From Tubulanus polymorphus (taxonomy: Eukaryota > Nemertea > Palaeonemertea > Tubulaniformes > Tubulanidae): a stretch of 64,000 nucleotides of DNA. The stretch covers positions 4,261,001-4,325,000 of the forward strand of contig NC_134031.1 of assembly GCF_964204645.1 (NCBI RefSeq), read 5' to 3'. A program made the position numbers and the translations under genes. This document shows positions 1-11,589 of this stretch, in pieces (position 1 is the stretch's first letter; each line of letters begins with the position of its first letter). The notes under the pieces are model-generated. The model was given only the letters and a program-made list of their open reading frames with translations, made no database searches and was not told where the DNA came from.

Positions 1-437
1 TTACTTAAAAATCTTAAACATTAGGAAATATCAGTGTTACTGCGTACATTCCTCGGAATAAATCTTTCCCACTCATCCCTGTAAAAAGGGCAGGAATACG
101 TGAAATTCGTCTTCTACACATCCATGTTGAATAACTGGCAAAGTCTCCCCAAAGTATCTCGTTGTATTGTACACTGCTTTCTAAGGATGGTATACCTTCT
201 ACGATACCACATTTTGATGATCAAGTTGAACCATTCATATTCGCGCCATCATACATGTGATTAAAAACCCTACCTTTTTGTCATCGATAGAAATGATGGT
301 AGTCTAGTACCTAGCCGTCGTTCCACAAACAACTGGTGTTGTAGGGAACCGGTAACAACGACTGGTATTCAGACTAAAATGATGGCAGATATTCACATTC
401 AAAAGGTGATACGGCAACAGTAAAACCCGCCTAACTC
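1..437. other. Flank without recognised gene
   Basis: I see no coding exon or structured element in this stretch. Short open frames here lack family resemblance and consistent splice signals. Confidence 0.5.
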
Positions 438-560
438 GACTGACTGACTGACTGACTGACTGACTGACTGACTGACTGACTGACTGACTGACTGACTGAC
501 TGACTGACTGACTGACTGACTGACTGACTGACTGACTGACTGACTGACTGACTGACTGAC
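438..560. repeat. (TGAC)n microsatellite, about 30 units
   Basis: An uninterrupted run of the tetranucleotide TGAC covers about 123 bases. Because 4 is not a multiple of 3, it reads as a repeating Ser-Val-Ser-Gln type peptide on the minus strand. That open frame is a product of the repeat and not a gene. Confidence 0.97.
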
Positions 561-2662
561 TCATCAGCAAAATTGGTCCGAGTAATGCGGAGTCCCGAGA
601 CAAGGACCGGAAATGAAGATAGGAATCAGAAATTTCGTCCGAGTTGCAGGGGCGGGTTTAGGGAAATTGGAAGGCTGGGATCCAGAAGAAAACAATCTTT
701 AACGATCTTTGCAGGTTTTAACGATCTAGGTCTTGGCGAAAAGGGCGAACTCAGTCAGACCCCGAGATCACCCAATAAATTCGAGATTCCCGAGTTGGTC
801 CATGTCTGAATAAGGGGAGGCGTATTTACGGGACTGGGTCCAGTTGACAACGTCACCCATAAATCACACGATACAGAAGTGCAATTGGGCCTTTTGTTAT
901 CATGACAATTTTTCAACCAAAAAATCCTTTTTGTTTTGCCCGTCCTGATTTTCAACCTAGTAACATTACTTGTAAGTTATATATATTCATCTTAATTTTC
1001 AGCGTCATGATTCGCAAAAAAAGTTGGTGTTTTTCATTTCTTCCATCATTTGAATTGAATTCATCACAATTTTCATCGATTTTCACTTTATTAATTTTTT
1101 CTGCAGTCCTTCCGAGGTTTTACGTGGAAATACCATAGAAAAATTTTTTCTCTATTTTTTTCCTGTTCCCTTCCATCCTTAAAGCGTCGATTATCTATTT
1201 TTTTCCCTTCACCCTCCCGTTTTTTTCTTGAAAAAGAATCCGTACTCCAGGCAACTATAAAAGAAGGCCTTATATTCCTTAGTATTTGCTAAATATAGAC
1301 ATCGTCTGCCAGCCTGACGTGAATGAAGGCGACTTTTTAAAAGGCCCTAAACTCGACTGAGAATCTTGGATTATGAAAACAAACGCATTAAATATAAATA
1401 ATTCACTATCTACAATGAAAAACATTTATTCGTCTAAGCAAACGTTTGTTTTATATACACAACACAGAGAATAAATAACACAACTGTACGACATGACTGT
1501 ACGACATGTTTTTAACAAGCAAAATGATCAGAACCGATTTTATTCGAACTGCTTCTCAAATTTATACGTCTAAAATTTCGAATGACACAGTTTTAGAATT
1601 TTCAATGTGACCTCATAAATGCGACTTGCTTTAGGCTCTAAACGGCTCGAATGATATCTTTCTAACTATGTTTAACGTCATATTTTCTACTTATTCGAAT
1701 GAACGATGACTAAACATAAAACGGAAACAAAGCATAAGTAATAAGAATAAATACGTAGTGGGTTTTTAGAGTGTGGTTATTCTACCAATGCGTAGGTTTC
1801 TGTAATGCAGGAGACGTGCAATGAAACCAATTGATTTAAGTAACGTATTTCTAGGAGTTAAATACAAAAATTTGTTTTTAACAGATGATTAGTTTCCAAC
1901 TACAGTTACTCGAAATCTTCGAACCCTAATAATAGTTGTTACAAGAATGATCCCTGGACGATATGAATAGTTTACACCTATATCCATTAATAGAACATAC
2001 AATATTGAGAATGCAGTGAAATCTCGCCGAACTTCTCTTTGCCCAAGACGGATGTTAGGAATTTTTTCATGCCTAAATTCATTTTTGAGATAGTAAGTAG
2101 ATCCCTCCGTTTCGGTACAATTGCTCAAATGGCGAATTCTTGAGAACGTTTCTTTCAAAATAACTTTCACTATTATTTCAAGATGCAGTCAATTTGGTGA
2201 AATACTCACAGTGCCAACGATACCCGAGAAAAGTACCCAAGTGGAATCTACTGTCAACAATGCCCGAGTAAAGTGAAGTCTACTGTCCACTATACTTAAA
2301 TTCAATCGAACAATCATACAAGCAATAGAAAGAATTTACAGCATATAGAATTCAAACACAGAAATACATTCAAAAAAATAACAATTCACATGATTAGATA
2401 TGGAATGATATTCGGCCGGCAGGAATCAATGTTTATGAGTATGCATCTAAATCTGCCGGCAGGAAAAGTTTTCATAGCCAAAATATTACACACTGTAAGC
2501 TAGAATGAATTGAAAATGATACGGAATATATTTTTTCTTTTGTCAGATTAGCGAAATAACTAGTAATCAGATTTGAAAGGATCGACGTATTAAAAATAGC
2601 GGAATCTACGAAGTAGTGAAATGAATAGTGGTAGTGTAGGGTCGGTAGACTGGTCGGATATC
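561..2662. other. Non-coding stretch, likely includes the MLF 3' UTR
   Basis: No exon with family resemblance is visible on either strand. The minus-strand MLF gene ends at 2663, so the part just below it is probably its 3' untranslated region. A minus-strand AATAAA (TTTATT on the plus strand near 1425) could be its polyadenylation signal, but this is not proven. Confidence 0.4.
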
Positions 2663-5637
2663 TCATTCGCGATCCCTACTCGCGTCTTCGATCGCGCCGC
2701 GATGTTGTCGATCTTGCCGGCGATGTCGATGGTTTTCCTCGCGGTTACGTCGGTCTCGTCGATCCTGCAGCGACCGATGATGATTCATCGGTCGCGTCTT
2801 TTCATCCCATTCGCTGCGGAACCGCGGTAGATCTTCTACAAGTAACGAAAAAATGGCGTCGTTGTCTTACATTGAATTCAACGCATATGAAGCCGGGGAT
2901 TTTTTTCAGATCCAGATTTAAATTCATTGCTCCCGAATTTAATCAATCTTTTCGAGTACAAAAGTAAACAGTTTAGTCATACTGTTATAGATACTCCAGA
3001 TTTTATAAAGTATACGCAATTCAATGTACACAATGATGGCTACATGAGGTTGCCTTCTGCCTTAGATATTTGGGTCTTGTGTTGTAAAAAGATTCATAAA
3101 TTTTCTTAAATTTTGGAAAGTAACTAGTGGTTGCGGTACCTGTGCACCGTCTTATTAAACTATCGATATTCAAACTAAACTGTACTCAATATTCATCTAT
3201 CTGTAATTTAGTGATCATGAATTTTTGTCCTGAGGATTAAGAAATTCAGTTCAGGGCGATACGTAAAGTATCAGACCAGACTAACTACCTGATATCTCTG
3301 ATAGTAGCAGTTTTCACCAAAAATTAGTCATTTCATCTCAAGTTCAAAAGAACTGAACAATTTTCTGAGTATTTTATATTTTTGGGAGTAGTTGACCTCA
3401 TAAAATGCGTAGGAACAAGTCTCAAATAATAGTTTTAGTCAGGTGTGAAGTATGTGCGTTCAAAGTCCGATCTTTTAACTCCCTGTACGCAATTTGAAGT
3501 ATTACCTATTATAGCGAGAAGTGGGCAATTTCAGAATCCGATGGAAATCTAGGTAACGCATGAATAGCCCTTCGATTCTAAATAACGTACATTCTTTCGA
3601 GACTTACCTTCGTCGATGTTGATGTATTCCTGATTTTCATTTTCCGTACGAGCGTTCCTGTCTCTCGAACGTTCAACAACGTGGCCTCGGTCGCCGATGT
3701 GATGCCCGATTGCCATTTTATCGATTCCACGTCGTGAATCACGAACTGATCTCTGAGTTTCTTTAATCTAAAATAAACAATGAACAAAAACAAATTATGA
3801 CTGGTAGAGACTGATAGTCCTATTGAACAAAACCCATAGTTGATGATTTTTCAATTCATTTTCTGACAGTTTCGACTTCATCATCGGAGAAACCAAAAAA
3901 TGTTTTATCTAATCTAGTTTCATGTTTCATTTCCCCGATGATGACGTTTAGTCCTAACTTCCAGACTGTCAGAAAATAAATTGAAAGATCGTCGATTATC
4001 AATTTACAAATTTCCCGAATTTCCCATGGTTTTCCATTTTTTAACGCACACAAAATTCCCGTAGTAAATCAGATAAATTGTTTTGGTTCAGATTGTTACA
4101 ATTCATTGAATTTTTTATGAATCACGTATCGATAAAGAAACATGTGGTCAATAACATATCCAAATTCCCTGAGTTTTCCGTGTTTTTTCTAGATTTTTCT
4201 GATTCCCCGAGTTTTCCGGGCAGCGGCTTCCCTGTCTAACATGATGTCCTGAATGATGCCAGGACAATATGAAATTGAAATAATGAATGTCTGAAGTGGT
4301 GGGTCGAGCCAGCAAATTCATCGATGTTTCCTGCACTCAGTGAATATTAAGCTTACCCCGCCAGGTGCTGTCCGCGTTGATGAAGTAGCCTGGTAAATTT
4401 GCGGTTGACCGTTTTGACCGGGAACGTTTGAATAGGACATCACAGTCGATTGTGTATAGCAATGCGAATTGGGATCATTTTGAACTTGATGCTACAAAAA
4501 GAAAACAAAAGTTTCATTTAATCATCAACCAATCTATGAACTGATTTGACTCTGGACTGGGTCTAGATGTGGGATGTTCCTTGAGGTTTTCACACTATAG
4601 TAGTCAAGTATCTAGCTATTTTCTGTTAACAAGGAGTATCAACTGGTATCCAGATAGTAACTAGTCAACTTATCATTGGTGGTAAGCTTTCACAATCGGA
4701 TGGACTTATGATAACATCCGATTGTGAAACTAAACCACAGGCAAGTTTCTAACTGACCACTTATCATTGGTGAAAGCTTTTATGATCAGATTGGCTTTTA
4801 GAAATAGGCTTATCCAAGGTCCTATTAAGACCAAGGCCTATATCAGGTATGTGCTTACAAACCAAAACTGTCCGAGCTGGGCCACCTAATATCCTCTCAA
4901 GCAAAGTTGAAATAGGCATTAGTATTCTGACAACACACATGGTAGAAAATCAAAATAAAGAGGAAATTTACGAAACTTACAAATTGTCTCTGCATATTTC
5001 CCATCATGTTATTCATTTGACTGTGCATATTTCCAATCATACTGTCCATTTGACTGAACATATCGATCGGAGCTAACTGGCGACTGGCCGCGACACCGCG
5101 ACGGACTTCTCCGTTGGTGATGGCGGCCGCTGGGTTTCGATCCATCGGGTTGAACGGTTGGAAGAAACTGTCATTAAACATCGACTGTACCCCTTGCATG
5201 TGTCGACGATGACCGCTGAAAACAGTTCACGAAAATGACTTTTAATATTTTATTAATATTATTAGTATCGCTCTTTTTTGAGCTCTCCTCTGTGCTGGTT
5301 GGATAAACTAATAATAGGTATATTTCCAGTCGATTTCTCTATAGACGAGCAATGTACTGCTAAGTCTAAATCAGGCAGTCCTGTCTTGAAGTTTCCACAA
5401 TCAATAATGAAGAAATATAAATAACTGAGAATGCTTCAGGTACCCTTATATAGGCGCCCTTTATGATATTGATAATGATTTATGGAGTAATTTCAACTTG
5501 TTTCTGGACGGACTATTCTGGACGACACCCGTTTTTTGTGGGTATTTCTCGCATATTTATCACGTCCACGAATGTTCCAGAACCTACCTGAAAAATGGGT
5601 CATCGTCGAAAGGTGAGAAAAATCCTCTTCCGAGCAT
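2663..5637 (-). CDS. MLF: Myeloid leukemia factor family protein (MLF1/MLF2-like), 5 exons
   Basis: MLF proteins are small adaptors that shuttle between cytoplasm and nucleus and act in transcription control and in handling aggregated proteins. Coding exons on the minus strand are 5588-5637, 4981-5215, 4357-4491, 3608-3767 and 2663-2835. They join in phase to 251 codons including the stop, giving 250 residues, close to the family's usual length. Family hallmarks are the N-terminal DDDPFF motif (residues 11-16), the methionine-rich segment (Met-Gly-Asn-Met), the STVMSYSN segment, TAPGG followed by IKETQRSVRDS, and KMAIGHHIGDRGHVV. All have counterparts in human MLF1 (for example TYSK, RAPGGIKET, KMAIGHHIHDR). 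The C-terminus is Arg-rich and polar. The start is the ATG just before the conserved acidic motif. The gene is divergent from the FLYWCH gene, 716 bp away. Introns carry MITE fragments. Orthology to MLF1 versus MLF2 cannot be decided, as invertebrates usually have one gene. Confidence 0.95.
3845..4240. repeat. Diverged MITE fragment, 'family C' (see 62032-62253)
   Basis: The stretch around 4095-4170 (AAAGAAACATGTGGTCAATA and neighbouring bases) matches 62095-62160 closely. Both contain repeated 'attccctg' blocks, as in the complete copies elsewhere. It lies in MLF intron 3, between the exons 3608-3767 and 4357-4491. The boundaries are approximate. Confidence 0.5.
4655..4810. repeat. Diverged copy of MITE 'family A'
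   Basis: It contains 'cattggtggtaagctttcacaatcggatgg' type blocks and 'attgtgaaactaaaccacag', recognisably the same as the well-preserved palindromic copy at 54265-54525. It lies in MLF intron 2. The boundaries are approximate. Confidence 0.6.
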
Positions 5638-6353
5638 CTTATAATCGATTTTAGGGCTAAATTCAGAGAAAGGATTTTTGCAGCTGTCAAAATCTTTCGT
5701 GGCGTATGTTGACAAGGAAACTACGGACGACCTTGGATTGTTCTGGAACATTCTACGCTTCCGCTTCGCTCTATTCGAATCCCACAATTAACGCAATTCA
5801 ATTCAAATCATTTTTTTTTTCTTCCTCAGTTTACAATACGATGCACACACCATATGTCGAAAGTATGCTCTTAATATCCCGTAACCTTAGCTTAAGCACG
5901 ATGATAACCAATGGTACTTTGCATTCAATTACGATTTCTCAATTATCCGATTAGATTAAGAAAATTTACCATTCAAGAAATAAGAAACTAATGTGTACTA
6001 TTATTTGGCCTGCTGAATGACTTTTCGCCCATGTATCATTTGCCTTCGCCTACAGGTTGTACATTTATCAAAATGATTAGATGAACGCATTAGAATAGGA
6101 GTCGGGTAAGTGCTTTAATATATCTTGATTCTTTCTAGATGCTTTTAATTCGTTATTTCTGTACATTTTGAATGCTATCTGGAAAGAAAAAATACACCGA
6201 ATAGTGTGCCGCGTTCCCACTAGGAGTAGGGCAAGCAAAATAAAGGCCTTGTTTTACAAAAATTAAGTAACTTCGTTAATGAATCAATTTATAAAAAATG
6301 AATTCGTTTAGATTTTTGGATCTTTATTTCGATTTTAGATAAACATTATTAGT
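5638..6353. promoter_or_regulatory. Divergent intergenic promoter region, MLF(-) / FLYWCH gene(+)
   Basis: The 716 bp between the two start codons must hold both 5' UTRs and promoters. I see no clear TATA box or CpG-dense core. The assignment rests only on gene geometry. Confidence 0.5.
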
Positions 6354-9300
6354 ATGCCGAAAAAGAAAGGAATTCCCCGAAAAACTCTAGTAGCTGATGG
6401 CACAGACCAAGAGTCGTCGAAAATACCTACAGAAAATGTGCTTATTTCTTCGTCGGAATTAAAATTACCAGAAAAACGCAAGAGCCCGTCCTCGACATCA
6501 TCTCCGCCCAGTTTTGCGAAAAAAACGAAACCGGCGGTCGAATCTACGGCTGCAGAGGCGAAACCGGAGCCGGGTAACCTGGGTTCGATAGAGTTCATAG
6601 CAACTCAACGCGGAGGCCGAAGTATCATCAAAGATGGATTTAAATTCCGACTTTCACTGGCAAAACCGAGTAGGATATACTGGAAATGCACGATACAAGG
6701 ATGCAACGCTAGACTTACTACATCGGTTCCAGGAGACAAGTGAGTGTCGGCTGGCCCCAGTGTAAACGAGGGATTCATTTATTCATTCAACCTATCAATC
6801 AATCGCGCGGATTGGTGTCCCGTCCCGTTAGTCAGTAGAAAAAGCCTTTCTGTGGTTTAATTCACGATCGGATACATTTTTTCAAGCCCATCCGAGTATG
6901 AAAGCTTGCCACCAACGATTAGGTTTATAACTAGTGTCCCGTTCATTCATTCATTTATTCATTCATGCTCCACCACACTCGCATTCGCGAACATTTTTTG
7001 AGCGCGCGCGTCTGGGGGAAGAAAAAGAATCTAATTAATGATAATAATAGAAGAAATAATGTATATACACTTTTAAAAACGCTTAAAACGGGTTTCAGAA
7101 TTTATGGGGTGTGCAGATACCAGCCTCCTGAAGGATTCAGGTGGCTTGGTCTGGACAACTGATGCCGGAAGGGTATTCCACTGAGCTTTTGTTGTATTCC
7201 AGATTATTGGCAATTAGTGGAATACATACGCACGTGGCAGAGGGCGCGAAAATCCAAGCGGAGAAATGCGTGAATCGAATGCGCCAACGAGTCGTTTCCG
7301 AAATGACTCCCATTTCAACTATATTCAAACAAGAAATCGAAGCGATCGCGAACGAAGAATTGGATCCAGAATCGGTGCAAGCTCACATTCCATCTCTAGC
7401 GGTTTTGGACTCGTCGCTCTATCGACGCCGTAAACTCGTCACCGGCGGAGGACTAACCATGGTTCCTAAAAATATGAACAAGTAATTGTCTATACCGTCA
7501 GCGGGGCGGATCTAGCCTTATAGTTCTGAGTCTTGCCCAGTCGCGGAAGGTCATCTATGTCATAGAAAGTTTTGAATATTTAGGGCTTTGAGCACATTCT
7601 ATCCATCAATTCTATCCTTCTATGCATCAACAAAATATATGGAAGTTTATTATTTTCGAATACTTCTACAAACCTGAGCCCACTGCTCATTCTGTAGTAG
7701 CGCTAGGCTGGATCCGCCCCTCTGAGAGTGTATGATTTGCGATAGTGTAGAAAGGTTATTTCCTTCTATATTCAAACAATTATCAATTCGCCTGAAACAT
7801 TTATCAGAGAATATCAACTTACGTGATATAGATCTCAGTAGTCGTTCAGAGTTGATTAAACCCACAGTCGATTACTTAATAACTTTCTAGTGTGACCGAG
7901 TTTATCCAAACTCTATCGTCAGAGAAACAAAAACAATATGTCATTTTTTGCTAATCATCAACATTCCCTTAAGCAGATTGTATATTTTCGTTATGTCATG
8001 GCAATCCTATCGTAGCGCATTCGTGAAGCATAAAAACGAAAGAACGATTTTAAATTTTTTGAACTGTGTTTTCAGGGACAAAACAACATTCGAGGCAGAC
8101 GATGTCGAGGAATGGACAACAAATCTTTCGCAGAGAGAATTTGAAACTCCATCAGCAGACGTGAAAATAATCGACAAAAATGTAAAAGATTTGAACAGGC
8201 AGACGTTGGACGCTTTGAATGTCAAACATATCAAACTCCTGATCATTGATTTGAGGAAGGTGAGATGAATGAAAATGGTCCTTTTAACGATTTGATTCGA
8301 TTACTCATATACAGTCAACCCCCGCTATGCCGCTCAAAACCTAGCGGTTGGCGGGGTCAGGGGGAGCACCTTCTTTTAAGTTAATTTTTTCTAAAACTAA
8401 ATCAACCTTATTGGGTGTTTCAAAAATATAGATATAGTTGATGTTTTCTGGTGACTTTCCACCAGAAAAGCCCAGATAGCTCTAAAATTGCATCAAATTT
8501 AGAAAATTTTCTCAGGGAGACCCAGACCTCCTCCAGATTAGGAACTTCGCACTCGAGTGTGCCCTTATTTACCGAGATGTGCCCTCATTTTTCCTGCTCC
8601 CCTCCTTAGACCATAGATCCACCCCTGGGGATGGCGGTATATCGGGGGTTGACTGTAGTTGGAGTTCTCATGATTCCCGGAATTTCCACGAGGTCACCTT
8701 GATATAATACGGGTAATACAAGGATCTCTCATTTCCTCCTTGTACGATTATATTCCCTTATCGCAAAAATAAACTGTCGTTAGTTATGCAATTGCTTCAT
8801 GGTGGAAACTGTATTGAATTTCGATGCCATCTCATCTTACACTCGCCATCGTTCGCGAGAAATACGAAATATGAGGATGAATAAAACCGCCCACTCCATC
8901 AATGAATTTTACATGTCGTGGTTTTGCCTCTAAATTTTTTTTTAATATACAGTAGACATCGCTCAAATGGGGTCCGATCAATTCGGGTGTTTGTTGAAAT
9001 ATTTTTGCGACACTACCGTGTATCTATGAAATATATTCAACTGGGGATAATCGCTCGTTGAATCTTTGATGTATCGAGACAAATGATAATTGTGATGAAC
9101 GTGTTTAAAGCAAAAATATGAACTGGATTTTGGTCTTGTAGGATATAAATGTACAGTTAGCCAAGTGGGCGATCCAGCTCGTACAGGATTTCAACTCGCG
9201 CTCAGCGAAACTAATCAACGCCGAAAGCTGTCTGGTGATTTTACCAAGCAATGAAAGCCTGTCTTATATGGCCTACGTTTACGACATGTTGAAAGGCCTG

Positions 9301-11052
9301 TACACATTCACCGACTTGTGGTATTTCACAGATGACTCGAAGAAAGAAAAGATCAAATACGCTGGTATTCTTCGTTTTTATTCAATGTTCGGTTTTAAAT
9401 CAGTAATCGGATTAAATGTAATTATCTGTAATGTTTTCTGCCTCTCGTTGCAAATCAGATGGAACCGTTCTAAATGCGGTAACGCCTGCGATATTCTGCC
9501 ATCGGAACAGCAGGGATGACGTACGCCTGAAATTCAACAAATGTTACCGAAAGAACGTGTCGAATCACTGGAGCGTCAAACAAAGTCAGTCGTGGGCCGA
9601 GGTGCTGGTGGAAGTGATCAGTATGACCGTTTATCCAACTGAGTCAATTCTAGATATCTCTGGGTCTGGTAAGATCAAAACTTACGTCGGCCCGTAGCGC
9701 GGTTGGGTTCGTTCTTTCTATGGCTGGACGGGTGTGTGTCGGGGGTCCTCCCTATGAAAATTTGCTATATGGCCCGCGAGTGATTTCCGTTCTAGTGTAA
9801 CGTTTCTGCTTGATATCAGGGTCTGCTATAGACCATCATTCCAGGATATATAACGAGTTTTCAAAAATATTCAAAAATTCAAATTGCCTATTTCTCAAAA
9901 TTGAAGGAGTTTTAAAGGAGTATTGGGCATTTTGCCCAAATGAAATGAGTTTTATGCACCTTCAAAAGCATTGTTAAAAGCACTGTAGTTTTTTTTGCGG
10001 GAATTCGTTCGACCCCCCTCCCCCCCCCCCCCAAAAAAAAAAAACTGAAAGCTCGATTTACTTTTCCAGAATGCGTTTTACGAGCCGTGAAAAAGACTGG
10101 CAACAATCTGTTCACTGTCAAAATGGGCGCTGGAGCGGGAGATAGTAGTGATCCATCTACTAATTATGAGAAAACATCGGCCGTTGATCAGCAAGTAGAC
10201 AGCGAGTTTACTCATAATTCCGAAACCGATTTTGAAAATCATTGTGCGTTGACAAGTAGCAGCAATACAGACGATAACAACAGATCGGCGGCTGCTATGT
10301 TAGCCGATGTGGACTATGTAACTATCGGTAACGAACGAGTTTACGTCAACGAGCCAACCAGAAGCGCCCTTTTACTGGCCAGCAATTTCAGCGCCGTTTC
10401 ATTGGCGATGGCCGACGGTAAAAAGTCATGCGCGTCGGCCAGTAACCACAGCGACGAGAACCAGTGGAGTTTGATAGGCTGCGACGACGCGACGATTATC
10501 AACGGCGAATCCGTAACTGGCGACGAGCCGAAGAGCGAAAAAATTCTGATCAGACTCCAAACGGTCGGAAATCATCAGAACGATTCGAGTAAAGTTAACA
10601 TTACAGTCGAGGACGCGATTATCGCCGCTGAGCCCTGTTGCAAAACCGTCAACGTCATCCAACAAGGACAGGAGGCATCTCAGTCGCTCGTGGGAATTAA
10701 CCAAATTCGTCTGCAACCAGCCGCATCGACGAAGAACGAAAATACGAGTGATTTTAACAAAATCGACAACTGTCACGAATCCGACCGCGTTGAACCGATG
10801 TTAACGAACTCCAACGTGTTAGTATCAGACGTTACCGGATTACAGCAACGATCGAATTTGGAATCGTCCGAATCGGCGCTCAATGAAATGAAACCAGCAG
10901 GCGAATCGCCTACTGGTATTATTCCCGACGAAATAGTAAACCAGGACGCGGTCGTAGTAGGAATCACGAATGATCAACACGCTCGACAAGAGTGGCTTCA
11001 TTACATACAAGAAACGGAAAGATATTGGCTCGGAAACGATAAATCTAACTAA
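6354..11052 (+). CDS. FLYWCH zinc-finger protein with methyltransferase-like middle region, 6 exons
   Basis: Coding exons are 6354-6739, 7203-7481, 8076-8259, 9142-9364, 9459-9668 and 10070-11052, all joining in phase to 755 codons (754 residues). Residues 1-75 are basic and Ser-rich with a likely nuclear signal (PKKKGIPRK). Residues about 80-141 form a FLYWCH zinc-binding domain (F-x-L, YWKC, GCNAR, final HTH), a fold linked to Mutator-like transposases and also found in host DNA-binding proteins. Residues about 255-445 look like the core of a beta-class DNA methyltransferase. A strand LLIIDLRK (276-283) sits where DPPY would be, then come VILPSNES, WSVKQSQSWAEVLVEVIS, and ILDISGSECVLRAV in place of the cofactor-binding FxGxG. 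Both key motifs are altered, so catalysis is doubtful. The roughly 300-residue tail is polar, acidic and probably disordered. The FLYWCH call is firm; the methyltransferase resemblance is inference. The gene converges on VARS2. Confidence 0.85.
6838..6938. repeat. MITE 'family A' partial copy
   Basis: It carries 'ctgtggttta', 'cacgatcggata', 'agcccatccga' and 'accaacgattagg' in the same order as the copy at 41575-41722. It lies in intron 1 of the FLYWCH gene. Confidence 0.7.
7499..7724. mobile_element. hAT-like MITE ('family F')
   Basis: The ends are inverted repeats: CAGCGGGGCGGATCTAGCC on the left and GGCTGGATCCGCCCCTCTG on the right. There is no coding capacity. It begins 17 bp downstream of the exon 2 donor of the FLYWCH gene. 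Similar termini occur at 37598-37891 and 56155-56382. Confidence 0.7.
8312..8655. mobile_element. Tc1/mariner- or pogo-like MITE with TA duplication
   Basis: The terminal inverted repeats are CAGTCAACCCCCGCTAT and ATATCGGGGGTTGACTG, flanked by TA on both sides, typical of TA-inserting Tc1/mariner superfamily elements. The element is about 344 bp, has no coding capacity, and lies in intron 3 of the FLYWCH gene. A second diverged inverted pair inside ('ggggtcaggggg' and 'ccacccctgggg') suggests a nested insertion. Confidence 0.75.
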
Positions 11053-11143
11053 TCCGATACCTGCATCTGGGAAACGAAAAGAATTGCTAGAGCTCCCCTT
11101 TTTTACTTTCACGTGAAAATCCTATCCAGAAATTACGTCAAAC

Positions 11144-11149
11144 AATAAA
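11144..11149 (+). terminator. Polyadenylation signal AATAAA of the FLYWCH gene
   Basis: AATAAAG lies 92 bases past the TAA stop codon in an AT-rich stretch, a normal position for a short 3' UTR. Confidence 0.65.
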
Positions 11150-11589
11150 GATTCAATTATCAACAATTTTATTCAACTTAAAGTAGAAAAGTTAGTGGAA
11201 CTATTTACATCATTGTTTGTTAATAAATCCTTTTTTTTCAGTATAAACTACATGCACACGCATGAATCATGGAATAATCATGAATCACAAACTCTAATTT
11301 ACTTCTCATCGAGTTCCCATAATCTCACTCGAAACAAAAATTACTCAGAGCAACTGGAATTATCCACCGCATGTTTCATTTTCCTTCATATTCAAAAAGT
11401 GCCCAAGGAGTGCCCATCGCAATCTTGCGATCATGTGCTGATCATGTACAGTCACCGCGCATTCACAGTAGGCATTCTGGTAAGTGACACAATTGAACAC
11501 GACCGCGTTTGATCATGGAGCGACCTTCTGTCAACTTCGCTTCAGCTAGGAATGTCAATGACCAGCCGACACTGGCAGCTGGGGCATTT
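11150..11589. other. Convergent spacer between FLYWCH gene and VARS2
   Basis: No exon is seen. It should contain the 3' end of the VARS2 transcript, which runs in from the right and ends its CDS at 11590. Confidence 0.5.

Noticed and set aside
304-603. Minus-strand frame with repeated Ser-Val-Ser-Gln units
   Set aside because: It is the translation of the (TGAC)n microsatellite; no gene features flank it.
9459-9620. Alternative frame in FLYWCH exon 5 (PEIQQMLPKERVESLERQ) as the coding frame
   Set aside because: It reads well but meets a stop and is out of phase with both neighbouring exons; the chosen frame joins all six exons.
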